From G964020055 sp964020055 (GTDB lineage Bacteria; Pseudomonadota; Alphaproteobacteria; WRAU01; Hepatincolaceae): 64,000 nucleotides of DNA. The DNA lies in NCBI GenBank assembly GCA_964020055.1, contig OZ026533.1, positions 248,001-312,000 of the forward strand, read 5' to 3'. The notes under the pieces were generated by a model. That model did no database searches, had not been told where the DNA came from, and worked only from the letters and a program-made list of their open reading frames with translations. Position numbers and translations under genes: made by a program. Shown one piece after another: positions 17,464 to 27,259 of the stretch. The stretch's first letter is position 1. Every line of letters begins with the position of its first letter.

Positions 17464-18921
17464 TTAAATTGTTAATATTTTAGTTATTAAATCACCATAA
17501 AAAGTAATTATTATTGTGCAAATAGAAGTGATTATCATAGCACTATTCATAAAAATATTAGAAGTTATATTTTTATTTCTTCCATTATATGGTAGAAAAA
17601 AGGCTTTATATATTATTGGTATAAAATAAATACTGTTTAATAATGAAGAAGCAATCAATACAAATAATATAAAAGTTTGTTCTTTATCTATAGCTCCTAG
17701 AATCAAATACCATTTTGTTATAAAGCCACCTGTTAAAGGAAATCCTATTATTGATAAAGCCCCAATACTAAAAGCTATCATAGTTATTGGCAATTTACTT
17801 GCTATTCCTACAAGTTCATTTACATTGTTTTTTTCAGCATTTACAATCAAAGATCCAGCAGCAAAAAACAATGTAATTTTTGCAAAAGCATGTGCTATAA
17901 GTTGAAACACTGCACCTAACATAGAGTAGGAGCTGAATAATAAACAACCTAATACTATGTAAGATAATTGAGCTATAGTTGAATATGCTAAAAGCTTTTT
18001 AATGTTATTTTGATATATAGCAATCATAGAAGCTAATAACAAACTTATTGAAGGAATAATTAATAACCAATTTATTCCACCATCTTTATAAAAAATATCA
18101 CTTAGATATTTATATCCAAAAATAAATAAGAATACTTTTATCAATATAAAAGCACCACTTTTTACAACAGCAACAGCATGTAATAAAGCAGATACAGGAG
18201 TTGGAGCTATCATTGCAGAGGGTAGCCATTTATGAAAAGGCATAAGACCTACTTTAGCAATTCCAAAAAGAAATAATAATATAATAATAGTTATTATGCT
18301 AGTAGGTACATTTTTTGTTACAAAAATTCCGTCTGCAATAAAGTTGGTAGTTCCTCCATAAATTGACGTAAGAATAATTGCAGGTAAAAAAAACAACATA
18401 GATGTTGTTATCAAAGTAAAAATATATGTGTTTATACTTTTTATATCTCGACTATATAAATTATGTGCTACAAGTGGAATTGTAGATAGGGTTAATAATT
18501 CATAAAATATAAACATAGTATATAAATTATATGAGTAGGCAATACCAAGAGTACAACCAATTGCTAATGAAAAAAAACAATAAAATCTATCTTGATTTTT
18601 CTCATGATGCTTTCTCATGTATCCGATTGAATAAATAATTGCACAAAGCCATAAAAAGTTGACCAATAAAGAGAACAGAATTCCTAAACTATCTAAATAT
18701 AAAGAAATATTAATAAGATTACTCACTTTTATTATATTTATAAAAATGTCTTGATTATTAATTTTTATTATAAGCAATAGTAAAGAAAAGCAAATACCTA
18801 AAAAAGCAAACAATATTTGTAAAGTTTCTCTAAGATTTGGAAATTTTCGTGTTATAAAAACTACAAGAGAAGTAATAAATGGTATTAAAAAACTTAATAA
18901 CAAAGCAATATGAGTTTTCAT
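17464..18921 (-). CDS. Mrp antiporter MrpD/NuoL-M-type subunit (second copy)
   Basis: At 485 residues and about fourteen helices, this is the copy closest to canonical NuoL/NuoM/MrpD. FYELLTLSTIPLVAHN holds the conserved Glu, and GLMPFHKWLPSAMIAPTPVS with LLHAVAVVKSG holds the conserved Lys and His residues of the proton channel. KKLLAYSTIAQLSYIVLG follows. It should move protons or Na+ across the inner membrane as part of the Mrp complex. It lies 11 bases after the first MrpD gene in the operon. Confidence 0.9.
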   Translation of the reverse strand: MKTHIALLLSFLIPFITSLVVFITRKFPNLRETLQILFAFLGICFSLLLLIIKINNQDIFINIIKVSNLINISLYLDSLGILFSLLVNFLWLCAIIYSIGYMRKHHEKNQDRFYCFFSLAIGCTLGIAYSYNLYTMFIFYELLTLSTIPLVAHNLYSRDIKSINTYIFTLITTSMLFFLPAIILTSIYGGTTNFIADGIFVTKNVPTSIITIIILLFLFGIAKVGLMPFHKWLPSAMIAPTPVSALLHAVAVVKSGAFILIKVFLFIFGYKYLSDIFYKDGGINWLLIIPSISLLLASMIAIYQNNIKKLLAYSTIAQLSYIVLGCLLFSSYSMLGAVFQLIAHAFAKITLFFAAGSLIVNAEKNNVNELVGIASKLPITMIAFSIGALSIIGFPLTGGFITKWYLILGAIDKEQTFILFVLIASSLLNSIYFIPIIYKAFFLPYNGRNKNITSNIFMNSAMIITSICTIIITFYGDLITKILTI

Positions 18922-18932
18922 TATATATCCTG

Positions 18933-20438
18933 TTATTTAATTGATAATGTTATAAGTTTTGAAATCATATTCAGCATATATGTTGGGAACAATGATAATA
19001 TAATATTTGCTGTTAGTATAAAAAATATAGAAACATACATAGAAAAATGAATATTTCGTGATTTTCCCATTGATTTTATTATATCTTTATCCTTATTACT
19101 TTCTCTTATATAATGGACATTAAATATTAATCTCCAAGAATAAATGAAAGATAAAACAGAACTTAAAACTATAAGAATAAAGGCAAACAAATTATCATAC
19201 ATCAAACTCCCAGTTAATAAGTATAACTTTCCCCAAAAGATTGATGTCATAGGAAATCCAGCCAAAGAAAAAGCTAATACTACTATAACTAAAAGTAAAA
19301 ATTTATGTTCACGAGCCGTGCCTTTTAGTTTTACGATACTATCAGTTTGGTATTTGTTGTATAAAATCCCTATGCACAAAAACAATCCAGTTTTTACAAT
19401 AGCATGAGAAATAATCAAATAATAAGTAGCTAAAAGAGTTTCTAAATTCAATATACAAACTGCAACCATTATAGTTCCTATTTGCGAAATAGAAGAATAT
19501 GCTAATAAATGCTTTATATTATGTGTTTTGATAGCTCGGAAAGCTCCTAAAAATATAGATATAAATCCAAGTATCATAATAAATTTTAAGACAATACTAG
19601 TATGTAATATTTTATTTATAGAAAATGTAAAAACAACCATTTTTATAAAAATATATATGAATACTTTAGTTGCAGTTCCAGATAAAAATGCAGCTACAGA
19701 ATAATAAGATGTACTATAATAATTTGTTACAAGGTAACATGCTGGATATAATCCGATTTTTATTATTAAACTTAATAGAATAAGAACATATCCTAATATT
19801 AGGATTGGGTTATCTACTGAAATATTTTGCATTTGTTCAATCAAAATATCAAAATTCAAAGTTCCATATATTATGTAAAATATTCCTATTCCAAACATGT
19901 AAAAAGTAGTTGCTAATGACCCTACAAGTAAATAATTAAAAGATGTCAGAAAACTTTGTTTTTTTTCTCCAAGTGATATCAGAATATATGTGCAAATTGA
20001 AACTATTTCTAGAAAAACAAATAAGTTGAACATATCATTTGTAAGTAACATTCCTATATAGCCTGATAAACATATGATAAATATACTGTTTATTATATGA
20101 ATGGGGATATTTATGGTAGGTAAAACGAGAAATTTATAATTCCATATACCAATACAAAAACTTATAAAACTAATCAAACATATAAATAACAAATTTAACC
20201 CGTTTAGTTGCAATTCTATACCAAACGGAGGAGCAAAGTTACCAATATTATATTTTATAGGTACGAAATTATAGTTTAGCATTATTGAAAAACTTATTAT
20301 AAATAAACAAGCAAAAGTTAATAAAGTAATATAATAATTAAGTTTTTTACTAGTTATAAATATCAAAGCTGTAGCAATAAATAAAGGTAAAGCTATCAAT
20401 AAAGGTAAGTATTGTTGTGTATAGGTTATTATTTCCAT
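18933..20438 (-). CDS. mrpD: Mrp antiporter subunit D (first copy)
   Basis: This 501-residue, roughly fourteen-helix protein follows mrpC, the normal place of mrpD. FLEIVSICTYILISLGE contains the conserved Glu, and KHLLAYSSISQIGTIMVA is the conserved helix after the discontinuous one. The usual P-x-H-x-W-L-P segment reads GLYPACYLVTNYYSTSYYSV, so the His/Trp pattern is lost, as in the MrpD/NuoN-like branch. It forms the ion path together with the other two D-type subunits. Confidence 0.88.
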   Translation of the reverse strand: MEIITYTQQYLPLLIALPLFIATALIFITSKKLNYYITLLTFACLFIISFSIMLNYNFVPIKYNIGNFAPPFGIELQLNGLNLLFICLISFISFCIGIWNYKFLVLPTINIPIHIINSIFIICLSGYIGMLLTNDMFNLFVFLEIVSICTYILISLGEKKQSFLTSFNYLLVGSLATTFYMFGIGIFYIIYGTLNFDILIEQMQNISVDNPILILGYVLILLSLIIKIGLYPACYLVTNYYSTSYYSVAAFLSGTATKVFIYIFIKMVVFTFSINKILHTSIVLKFIMILGFISIFLGAFRAIKTHNIKHLLAYSSISQIGTIMVAVCILNLETLLATYYLIISHAIVKTGLFLCIGILYNKYQTDSIVKLKGTAREHKFLLLVIVVLAFSLAGFPMTSIFWGKLYLLTGSLMYDNLFAFILIVLSSVLSFIYSWRLIFNVHYIRESNKDKDIIKSMGKSRNIHFSMYVSIFFILTANIILSLFPTYMLNMISKLITLSIK

Positions 20439-20492
20439 ATATTATTCTTTTATGTTATTAGTTTTATATAATTATTAAGACTACGTTTCATT

Positions 20493-20894
20493 TTACTTGT
20501 TTTTTAATTTTTCAGATAGTCTATCTTCTTGCAGAGTTCCATAATTTAAGTATATTTTATAAAGTAATGCATATCCTAAAGCTGTTGTTGCAATTCCAAC
20601 AACGATAGCCGTAAGCATCAAAACTTGAGGTACTGGATTTGATACAAGATCAATATTTGTTCCTTTATTTGTTAAAATAGGAGGATTAGATTTATGTATA
20701 TAGGCAGCTAATATATAAAAAATTATTACGCCAGTTTGTATTAGGTTTAAACCAATTATTTTTTTTAATAAACTCACACCATTTAATATAAGGTACAAGC
20801 CAACTAAAATAAAAACCACAGTTAGAATATAAGGATAGTTATATATTAAAGCAGATAAATACCAAACATAAGATATTAAATTATTATTTTCCAT
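20493..20894 (-). CDS. mrpC: Mrp antiporter subunit C (NuoK-like)
   Basis: This 133-residue protein has three membrane helices and the NuoK/MrpC pattern: GLNLIQTGVIIFYILAAY in helix 2 and VPQVLMLTAIVVGIATTALG in helix 3. It begins inside the end of the preceding gene (11-base overlap at 20884-20894), which suggests translational coupling in the operon. It corresponds to the small antiporter subunit that links the D-type channels. Confidence 0.92.
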   Translation of the reverse strand: MENNNLISYVWYLSALIYNYPYILTVVFILVGLYLILNGVSLLKKIIGLNLIQTGVIIFYILAAYIHKSNPPILTNKGTNIDLVSNPVPQVLMLTAIVVGIATTALGYALLYKIYLNYGTLQEDRLSEKLKNK

Positions 20895-22104
20895 ATGTTT
20901 TTCTTTTTAAATTATAATTATTTTTTTTATTTCTTTTATCTTTTTTTACCACTTGATTTGTATTTTCTTTTATTATATCTTTGTCACTTTTATAAGATGT
21001 TGTAGATATTTTCAATAAACTATAAAATTGTCCTACCATAATACACATAGAAGCAAAAACAGTTATACATACTCCTAATTCTATAGATAAAAGACCATAA
21101 TGATAAGCATGATTAAAATTACTACCAAAAACGTAGTAATCTAAAAATTTTCCGCCTAATATTAAAGTAATAATACCAGTTGTAATATATATAAAACAAC
21201 CTATTGATAATAATTTTATCAATAATGAAGTAGGTAAAAAAGCACTTGCTGATTTATAACCTAATAATATTGTTATTAATATATAAATTGAAGATAGAAT
21301 AACTCCAGCTTGAAAACCTCCTCCTGGACCATAATCTCCATAAAATTGAACATAACTACCGAAAATAAAAATAATAGGAATTAAAAGAAACAAAGTAGAA
21401 TATAGAACTATATCTGATTTTATAGCTTCATTTTTTGAAGTTCTTTTTATTAATTCTATGTCAGGTAAAATAATGTGTGATTTAAATGCAAAATCTGAAT
21501 AATTACTTGAGATTTCATCTTCTTCTTCTTTACTTAATATTTCTTGTTCTTCAACAATATAAAAAGGAGATTTCAAAACTAAATATACTCCTAATGCAGC
21601 AAGAAATACTACTATAGTTTCACCCATAGTATCAAAGCCTCTAAAAGATCCTAATATCATTGTTACAATATTAGGTATATCAAATTTATTATAACTATTC
21701 TGAATATAATAATCTGAAAGTTCGTTATGTACTGGATTACCAATTTGGCCAAACAAAGGTATATAGGATATTGAATATATAAAAATTGTAGCTAATATTA
21801 GAAATATCAAAGTTTTAGCTGATATTTTTAATAATCTTATAAATTTCTTTGAACTTTTTTTTGTATAATAATAGGGTTTATAACTTTTAGTTAAATGAAC
21901 AATTATTAAAGTTAAAGCAGTAGAGATACCTGCACCTATAGCAGCTTCAGTAAAAGCAACGTCAATAGCATGAGTGCGTGTATATAACAAAACACAACAC
22001 ACAGATATAAAACCAAGAACTAATATTATTTGTATAAAATTATCAATAAATAATAAAGATAACAGCAGTAAAATTAGTATAAAGTACAGTATTAATATAA
22101 GCAT
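20884..22104 (-). CDS. mrpB: DUF4040-MrpB fusion subunit of the Mrp antiporter
   Basis: The 406-residue protein joins two parts that are separate in many operons. The N-terminal part (about 1-80) is a DUF4040 domain, equivalent to the NuoJ-like end of MrpA (LYTRTHAIDVAFTEAAIGAG). A middle region with more helices follows (GSFRGFDTMGETIVVFLAAL, also MrpA-like). The C-terminal part (about 225-375) is MnhB, with its hallmark YGDYGPGGGFQAGVILSS. The end is a basic, Lys/Asn-rich tail. It lies between mrpG and mrpC; the large NuoL-like domain of MrpA is absent and may be replaced by the extra D copies. Confidence 0.9.
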   Translation of the reverse strand: MLILILYFILILLLLSLLFIDNFIQIILVLGFISVCCVLLYTRTHAIDVAFTEAAIGAGISTALTLIIVHLTKSYKPYYYTKKSSKKFIRLLKISAKTLIFLILATIFIYSISYIPLFGQIGNPVHNELSDYYIQNSYNKFDIPNIVTMILGSFRGFDTMGETIVVFLAALGVYLVLKSPFYIVEEQEILSKEEEDEISSNYSDFAFKSHIILPDIELIKRTSKNEAIKSDIVLYSTLFLLIPIIFIFGSYVQFYGDYGPGGGFQAGVILSSIYILITILLGYKSASAFLPTSLLIKLLSIGCFIYITTGIITLILGGKFLDYYVFGSNFNHAYHYGLLSIELGVCITVFASMCIMVGQFYSLLKISTTSYKSDKDIIKENTNQVVKKDKRNKKNNYNLKRKTYGK

Positions 22105-22105
22105 T

Positions 22106-22426
22106 CTAAATATCTTTAGATTTATTGTTCAATTTAGGTCTATCTTTTCTAATAACAATTTGCATAAAAGCATAAGTTATAGGGGCACTCATAATTAGTA
22201 TGATTGTAGCTAATAAAATCGCTTTAAAAGCAAGAAGAGGTGTGTTTGAGCTAAAAGCTATACCAATAAATAAAAATATGGATCCCCCACCATCTATCAG
22301 AGATAAAGCATGTTGTTTAGTATATATATCAGGCATTCTTATTAAACCTAAAATTGAGATTGAACAAAAGCATAATCCAACTGATATGAAAATTGTACTT
22401 AAAATTTGTAAAATTATAGTTAACAT
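22106..22426 (-). CDS. mrpG: Mrp antiporter subunit G
   Basis: The 106-residue, three-helix protein matches MrpG/PhaG: GLIRMPDIYTKQHALSLIDG is the family signature after helix 1, followed by ILLATIILIMSAPITYAFMQ. It lies 1 base from the DUF4040-MrpB gene. It is an accessory subunit of the antiporter complex. Confidence 0.92.
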   Translation of the reverse strand: MLTIILQILSTIFISVGLCFCSISILGLIRMPDIYTKQHALSLIDGGGSIFLFIGIAFSSNTPLLAFKAILLATIILIMSAPITYAFMQIVIRKDRPKLNNKSKDI

Positions 22427-22446
22427 GGCTCACTGATTGTTTTATA

Positions 22447-22755
22447 TTATTTAGTTTTATTTATTTTTGTTGATGAGGTTTCTCTTCTTTTTACTTTTGA
22501 TACATGCATCTTATAATATTTACAAAATGCCAAAATAGAGACATAGCTTAATAAAGCATATAAAATAGTGATATCTAAAAAATTTGATTGGTTTTTAGAA
22601 TAAAAATATACACTCATAAACATAATTGCCAAGGTATTAAAAGGTAATGAGATCTGTAGTTTTGCTGTCAGTGATTTTCTCACAAGAAATAGCACAGCAC
22701 AAATACACATAAGTAAACCTAAAATAAGCAAAGATACAGTATATATAAGATTCAT
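22447..22755 (-). CDS. mrpF: Mrp antiporter subunit F
   Basis: The 102-residue protein shows the three-helix MrpF plan. The loop before helix 2 has the pattern L..R (VRKSLTAKLQISLPFNTLAI), and DITILYALLSYVSILAFCKY is the conserved third helix. A basic tail follows. Its position between mrpE and mrpG is standard. Confidence 0.88.
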   Translation of the reverse strand: MNLIYTVSLLILGLLMCICAVLFLVRKSLTAKLQISLPFNTLAIMFMSVYFYSKNQSNFLDITILYALLSYVSILAFCKYYKMHVSKVKRRETSSTKINKTK

Positions 22756-22818
22756 TTTGTTATCATATCATATTTTATTAATTATTTTACACATGCTATA
22801 AATTAAATATTAGAAGTA

Positions 22819-23295
22819 TTACTTAGCTTTATCAGCATTTAAAGTCATTTTTTCAATTCTTTTAACTAAAGATTTACTCAGAATGCTTCTACCTGTAGTA
22901 CTATCTAATACATGTACTAAAAACCTTTCTGAATTCTCATGTAATACTACTGAACCTGGAGTAAGTATCACAGATACACAATAACATGCAGATGCCGAAT
23001 TATATTTAAAATTATTAGCAATTTCAATAATTCTGGGTTTAGAGTGGTTTTTTAATACATCTTTAGCTACATTTATATTACTTATTATTATATCAATCAA
23101 AAGAACTGGAATATAAAGTGAAAATTCTTTTATATTCAAAGTAAAGTGAATATTCCTAGGAGATAAACGCTTAGCTCTTCTGTAAACAACAATACACAAA
23201 AAAATACTAATAATACCTGCAATATTAGGTAAATTTACATTTACATTACCAGCTAATACTACCCAAGTTAGTAAGAGCAATACAAACAAAAACAT
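22819..23295 (-). CDS. mrpE: Mrp antiporter subunit E
   Basis: This 158-residue protein is the first gene of the operon. It has two N-terminal membrane segments and a cytoplasmic ferredoxin-like domain typical of MrpE: VLLIDIIISNINVAKDVL, then CYCVSVILTPGSVVLHEN (usually 'a..lTPGT...') and a FLVHVLD strand. The order E-F-G-(DUF4040-B)-C-D-D-D means the operon is read leftward from about 23.3 kb, away from the phage module. Confidence 0.92.
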   Translation of the reverse strand: MFLFVLLLLTWVVLAGNVNVNLPNIAGIISIFLCIVVYRRAKRLSPRNIHFTLNIKEFSLYIPVLLIDIIISNINVAKDVLKNHSKPRIIEIANNFKYNSASACYCVSVILTPGSVVLHENSERFLVHVLDSTTGRSILSKSLVKRIEKMTLNADKAK

Positions 23296-23503
23296 TTTTT
23301 GAACTTATTAATGATTTATAAAACAATATAATAACATACCAATTATTTTAAATATCATCAATATTAAAGCTAAAAATTAGAATTATATGAATATAAAACT
23401 TTAAAATTTTATATTTTTCAACTGAAATTTTGAAACTAGCAAGTTTAAAGTAAGAATTTTATTATTAAAGAATAAGAAAAAATATATTTATAGAAGAATT
23501 ATT

Positions 23504-23755
23504 ATGACAGATACGATTTCTAAAAAATTCATCAATAACATTGAAGATATCAATTTTATAGATATGCAAATAAAAATATTAAAGAAAACCATAACCAATT
23601 TACAAAGAATGAATAATAAATATTTGAAGGAAAATCATAATATACTAAGCAATAATATAAAGCTTATCCTTATGCTTATGACTTATAAAATAAAACTGTC
23701 TGACAAAAGTATATTATCAGAAAGTGATTCAATATTAAATTCCATATTAGATTAA
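23504..23755 (+). CDS. Possible small terminase or coiled-coil protein at the head of the virion module
   Basis: This 83-residue frame lies 10 bases before the large terminase gene, where the small terminase subunit normally is. The product is nearly all helical, with a likely coiled coil (MQIKILKKTITNLQRMNN). I see no clear helix-turn-helix, and it is shorter than typical TerS (about 100-180 residues), so the role is contextual. GAAGAA precedes the ATG. In a gene transfer agent a degraded TerS would fit loss of pac-site specificity, but this is speculation. Confidence 0.55.
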   Translation: MTDTISKKFINNIEDINFIDMQIKILKKTITNLQRMNNKYLKENHNILSNNIKLILMLMTYKIKLSDKSILSESDSILNSILD

Positions 23756-23765
23756 TAGGTGGTAA

Positions 23766-25346
23766 ATGTGCACAATAAATGTTGACTTAAAGCCTATATT
23801 GCAAAACTTTCCTGAATTTGTAAATTATTTGTTGAAAATAAGAAGCAAATCCCAAAGTATAGATAAGTTTATTTTAAATAAAGAACAAAAATATATACAT
23901 AAAAAAATAGAAGAGCAAAAAAGAAAAATTGGAAAAGTACGTATATTGATATTAAAAGGCAGGCAAATAGGTAGTACAACGTTATGTAGTGCATATAATT
24001 TACACAATATGTTTACAAAAAGAGGCTACAGATCTTTAGTTTTAGCTCATAGACAAAGTGCTACAAATAATATTTTCGATATAATTTTTAGATATTTATC
24101 TTTATTACCTAAAAAAATAAAACCTAAAATGCGTTTTAATATAAACAAAAATATAGCTTTTTTACATAATGACAGTTCTATAATATTTTCAACAGCAGGA
24201 AGTAAAGATGTTGGAAGATCTAGCACTATAAATTTTTTTCATGGTAGTGAAGTTGCCTTTTGGAGCAATGGAAGTAACCATATAAGCTCAATTTTGATGG
24301 CTGTCCCAGATACAGAAAATTCTACAATAATTTTAGAAAGTACTTCTTCAGGTGCAAACGGTATATTTTATGATATGTGTATGGATTCTTATAACAATAA
24401 TTCTATATTTCAATTAATTTTTATACCATGGTATTGGCATATAGTTTACCAAAGTAAAAGAAAAATAAGCCTGCCAAAAGAATGGATAAATTATGGTAAA
24501 AAATACAACTTAAAGAAAAAACAACTTGTTTGGGCTTATGAACAGAATTTAGTTTTAGAAACCTCTAACAATGTAGAAAATGGTCCTACTCTTCGTTTTT
24601 TACAAGAATTTCCAGGAAGCGTCAAAGAAGCATTTTTATCTTCTGAAGATAATATGTTAATTAGCAGCCATTTAGCTTATAAAAATGCAATTGATAATAG
24701 TTCATTTAAAAAAGAAGATATAAAATACCAATTTACTCAAGATATGAAGTATAAAATTAGGATTTTAGGGGTAGATGTAGCAACAACAGGAAGTGATAAA
24801 ACATGCATTATAGACAAGGTAGGTAATTTTTTAGGATTTAATATAAATGAGCAATATAAAAATGTTTCAACAATGGAAATATGTGGAATATTGATCAATC
24901 ATATAAAAAACTTTAACCCAGATAAAATATATATAGATGCAATGGGCGGTGGGATAGGTATTTACGATAGGTTAGTAGAATTAGGCTATAAAGAAAAAAT
25001 AGATTTAATATATTTTTCTCAAAAACCATCTAATAACATTAGGTATTTGAATAAAAGAGCGGAAATGTGGGATAGGTTGCGTATTTTTTTAGAAGAAGAA
25101 AAAACTTATATAATAAAAGACGAAAAATTATTAACTCAAATTTCATCTGTTAAATATTTTTTTAACTCCAATGGGCAAATTCAACTAGAAGCTAAAGAAA
25201 ATATAAAAAAAAGATTAAAAGCTTCTTGTGATATGGCAGATGCAGCAGTTTTAACTTTTGCAGATATGATAAAAGAAATTTCAAATAATTCTTTTATTAG
25301 CTATGAGCAAAATAAAAATAATATTTATGATCCTTTTACTTGGTGA
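23766..25346 (+). CDS. Phage terminase large subunit (packaging ATPase-nuclease)
   Basis: TerL pumps DNA into the procapsid and cuts it. The 526-residue protein has the full set of motifs. The variant Walker A is KGRQIGSTT (about residues 64-72), and the Walker B-like element is FFHGSEVAFW with its Glu. TTSGANG-like motif III reads ESTSSGANGIFY. A C-terminal RNase H-type nuclease shows three Asp positions: GVDVATTGSDK, IYIDAMGGG and CDMADAAVL. Nothing is truncated, so packaging should be possible. The short GGTGG before ATG 23766 supports the start. The type resembles terminases of BPP-1-like and other podoviruses more than the T4 group. Confidence 0.93.
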   Translation: MCTINVDLKPILQNFPEFVNYLLKIRSKSQSIDKFILNKEQKYIHKKIEEQKRKIGKVRILILKGRQIGSTTLCSAYNLHNMFTKRGYRSLVLAHRQSATNNIFDIIFRYLSLLPKKIKPKMRFNINKNIAFLHNDSSIIFSTAGSKDVGRSSTINFFHGSEVAFWSNGSNHISSILMAVPDTENSTIILESTSSGANGIFYDMCMDSYNNNSIFQLIFIPWYWHIVYQSKRKISLPKEWINYGKKYNLKKKQLVWAYEQNLVLETSNNVENGPTLRFLQEFPGSVKEAFLSSEDNMLISSHLAYKNAIDNSSFKKEDIKYQFTQDMKYKIRILGVDVATTGSDKTCIIDKVGNFLGFNINEQYKNVSTMEICGILINHIKNFNPDKIYIDAMGGGIGIYDRLVELGYKEKIDLIYFSQKPSNNIRYLNKRAEMWDRLRIFLEEEKTYIIKDEKLLTQISSVKYFFNSNGQIQLEAKENIKKRLKASCDMADAAVLTFADMIKEISNNSFISYEQNKNNIYDPFTW

Positions 25347-25377
25347 TTAATACAAAATATAAACAAGGATATTAAGA

Positions 25378-26889
25378 ATGAGTCAAAATATCAATCAATC
25401 CAGTATTTCTAACTTAATTTTAGCTCTATATAAAAAAGCTAAGTCAGATAGGTCAGATTTAGAAGATTTTTGGAAACAAATTGAACTATATGTAAGACCT
25501 CAAGATAGCTTAACTAGCACATCTCACGAAATTTTTGATACAACAGCAATATCATCTGCAGAATATTTAGTATCTGGTATTTGGGGTTTAATAAGCAGTT
25601 CTGCGTCTAATTGGTTTTATTTTAATGTTAAAGAAAGTACAAAAACTAAAAATATTGATAAAGAGGAACTACGAAATTGGATAAACTTAGTTAATAAAAT
25701 AATGAGAGAAAATTTACTAGATGCAGAAAGTGGTTTTTATCATAAAACACATGAATTTTACTCAGATTTAGTATGTTTAGGTACAGCTGTTTTTTATTTA
25801 GGGGAAGAAATAAATAATTTGAAGTTAAGTTTTAAAAGCTGTCCTATACAAACAACTTATATACTTAATTTATTTAATAATATAGACACTGTAATTAGAG
25901 AATTAAATTATTCTACATCCAATTTAGTAAATTTATTTGGATTGGAAAATTTACCAATAGAAATATCAACTATTTATAAAAAAGGAGAAAGTAAAAATCA
26001 TAAAATAATACATATTGTTGCCCCTTACTCATACTTTATTAATAAATGTAATATTAAAAATAAAACCAATATGAAATTTTTATCATGTTATTTAGATGAA
26101 AATACAGGAGGTATTTTACATATAGGAGGATATTATGAATTTCCATATATGATTTCAAGATGGAATACATTAGCTAATGATTTATATGGCAAAAGTCCAG
26201 CAATGTCAGCTTTAGCAGATATAAAAATGTTAAATGCAATTAGTAAAACAATAATAATTTCTGCTCAGAAACAAGTAGATCCTCCAATTTTAGCACCAAA
26301 TGAAAGTGCTATTCAAGGTATAAAAACAAACCCAGGAGGAATAATTTATGGTGCAATAGATCCAGTTTCTGGAGCAACTTTAATAAAACCTCTTAACTTA
26401 GAAAGTAATTTATCATATTCCAATGAACTACAAAATCAAAAACAAAAAGCTGTAAGAGAAGCTTTTTATAATTCTTTACTTTTATTTTCTTATTCGTACT
26501 CAGCAACAGCAACAGAAGTATTATCTGTAAATGAACAAAAATTAAGAATGTTAGGTTTTAAAATTGCTAAATTACAAAGTGAATTTTTGTATCCTCTTTT
26601 GTTAAGACAGTATTTTACTTTGAAAAGATTAAATTTGATACCTGAGCCAAAATTTGAATTAGAAGATAAAGATGTAGAAATTCAATTTGTAGGTCCGTGG
26701 AACAGATATCAAAAAATGTTAGATAGTATAGGTTTGCAAAATTTACAGCATTGTATTCAAATAACAAAGTCGTTTGATCCAGAAGTTGTAGATATCATCG
26801 ATTGGAAAGAAGTTATAAAAAAAATTGCAGAAGGTAATGGGGTGCCAGAAGGTATTTTTAAATCTATAGATAAAATAGAAAATAAATAA
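25378..26889 (+). CDS. Podovirus portal (head-tail connector) protein
   Basis: This 503-residue protein matches the 'bacteriophage head to tail connecting protein' family, the T7 gp8-like portal through which DNA enters and leaves the capsid. Seen are an N-terminal helix with LYKKAKSDRSDLEDFWKQIE, then SSAEYLVSGIWGLISSSASN, and GKSPAMSALADIKMLNAISK near residue 280, which is the typical 'G.spa..al.di..ln' helix. The end is acidic and polar. It is full length. An AAGGA lies about 10 bases before the ATG. Confidence 0.92.
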   Translation: MSQNINQSSISNLILALYKKAKSDRSDLEDFWKQIELYVRPQDSLTSTSHEIFDTTAISSAEYLVSGIWGLISSSASNWFYFNVKESTKTKNIDKEELRNWINLVNKIMRENLLDAESGFYHKTHEFYSDLVCLGTAVFYLGEEINNLKLSFKSCPIQTTYILNLFNNIDTVIRELNYSTSNLVNLFGLENLPIEISTIYKKGESKNHKIIHIVAPYSYFINKCNIKNKTNMKFLSCYLDENTGGILHIGGYYEFPYMISRWNTLANDLYGKSPAMSALADIKMLNAISKTIIISAQKQVDPPILAPNESAIQGIKTNPGGIIYGAIDPVSGATLIKPLNLESNLSYSNELQNQKQKAVREAFYNSLLLFSYSYSATATEVLSVNEQKLRMLGFKIAKLQSEFLYPLLLRQYFTLKRLNLIPEPKFELEDKDVEIQFVGPWNRYQKMLDSIGLQNLQHCIQITKSFDPEVVDIIDWKEVIKKIAEGNGVPEGIFKSIDKIENK

Positions 26890-26928
26890 CCTATTAATTA
26901 TTAATAAAATTACTATTGGTATAAAAAA

Positions 26929-27216
26929 ATGAGAAATGGAGTGTTTTGGATAAAAAGTCTTTTCAAAAATAAATCTAAAGATGCAAATTTAGCATGGAGG
27001 GCTGTATTAGGTGACCAAAGTAATAAAGATATAAATTATGTTTTACATGATTTGAGTGTTTATTGTAATGTAAGAAAAACAAGCTTTGTTCCTAAAGATG
27101 AATATCAAACGGCATTTAATGAAGGTGCTAGAGATGTATTTTTACATATTATTGAAATGGCTAACTTAGATTTAGAAAAGGTTGTTTTTGAAAATAATCT
27201 TAAATTTTCTGATTGA
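26929..27216 (+). CDS. Bbp19-like phage protein
   Basis: The 95-residue protein shows the pattern of the Bbp19 family known from Bordetella phage BPP-1 and relatives: AWRAVLGDQSNKDINYVLHD at the front, then FVPKDEYQTAFNEGARDVFL and an IEMANLDL helix. In those phages it lies in the head gene cluster, and its exact role is not known to me. Its presence next to the portal and scaffold strengthens the BPP-1-like assignment. Confidence 0.75.
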   Translation: MRNGVFWIKSLFKNKSKDANLAWRAVLGDQSNKDINYVLHDLSVYCNVRKTSFVPKDEYQTAFNEGARDVFLHIIEMANLDLEKVVFENNLKFSD

Positions 27217-27259
27217 AAATAAAAATAACAATAAACAATAAAGCAAGGTATTAATAAAA

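Noticed and set aside
19144..19407. 87-residue plus-strand frame inside mrpD
   Set aside because: It is antisense to conserved MrpD sequence and shows no family features.
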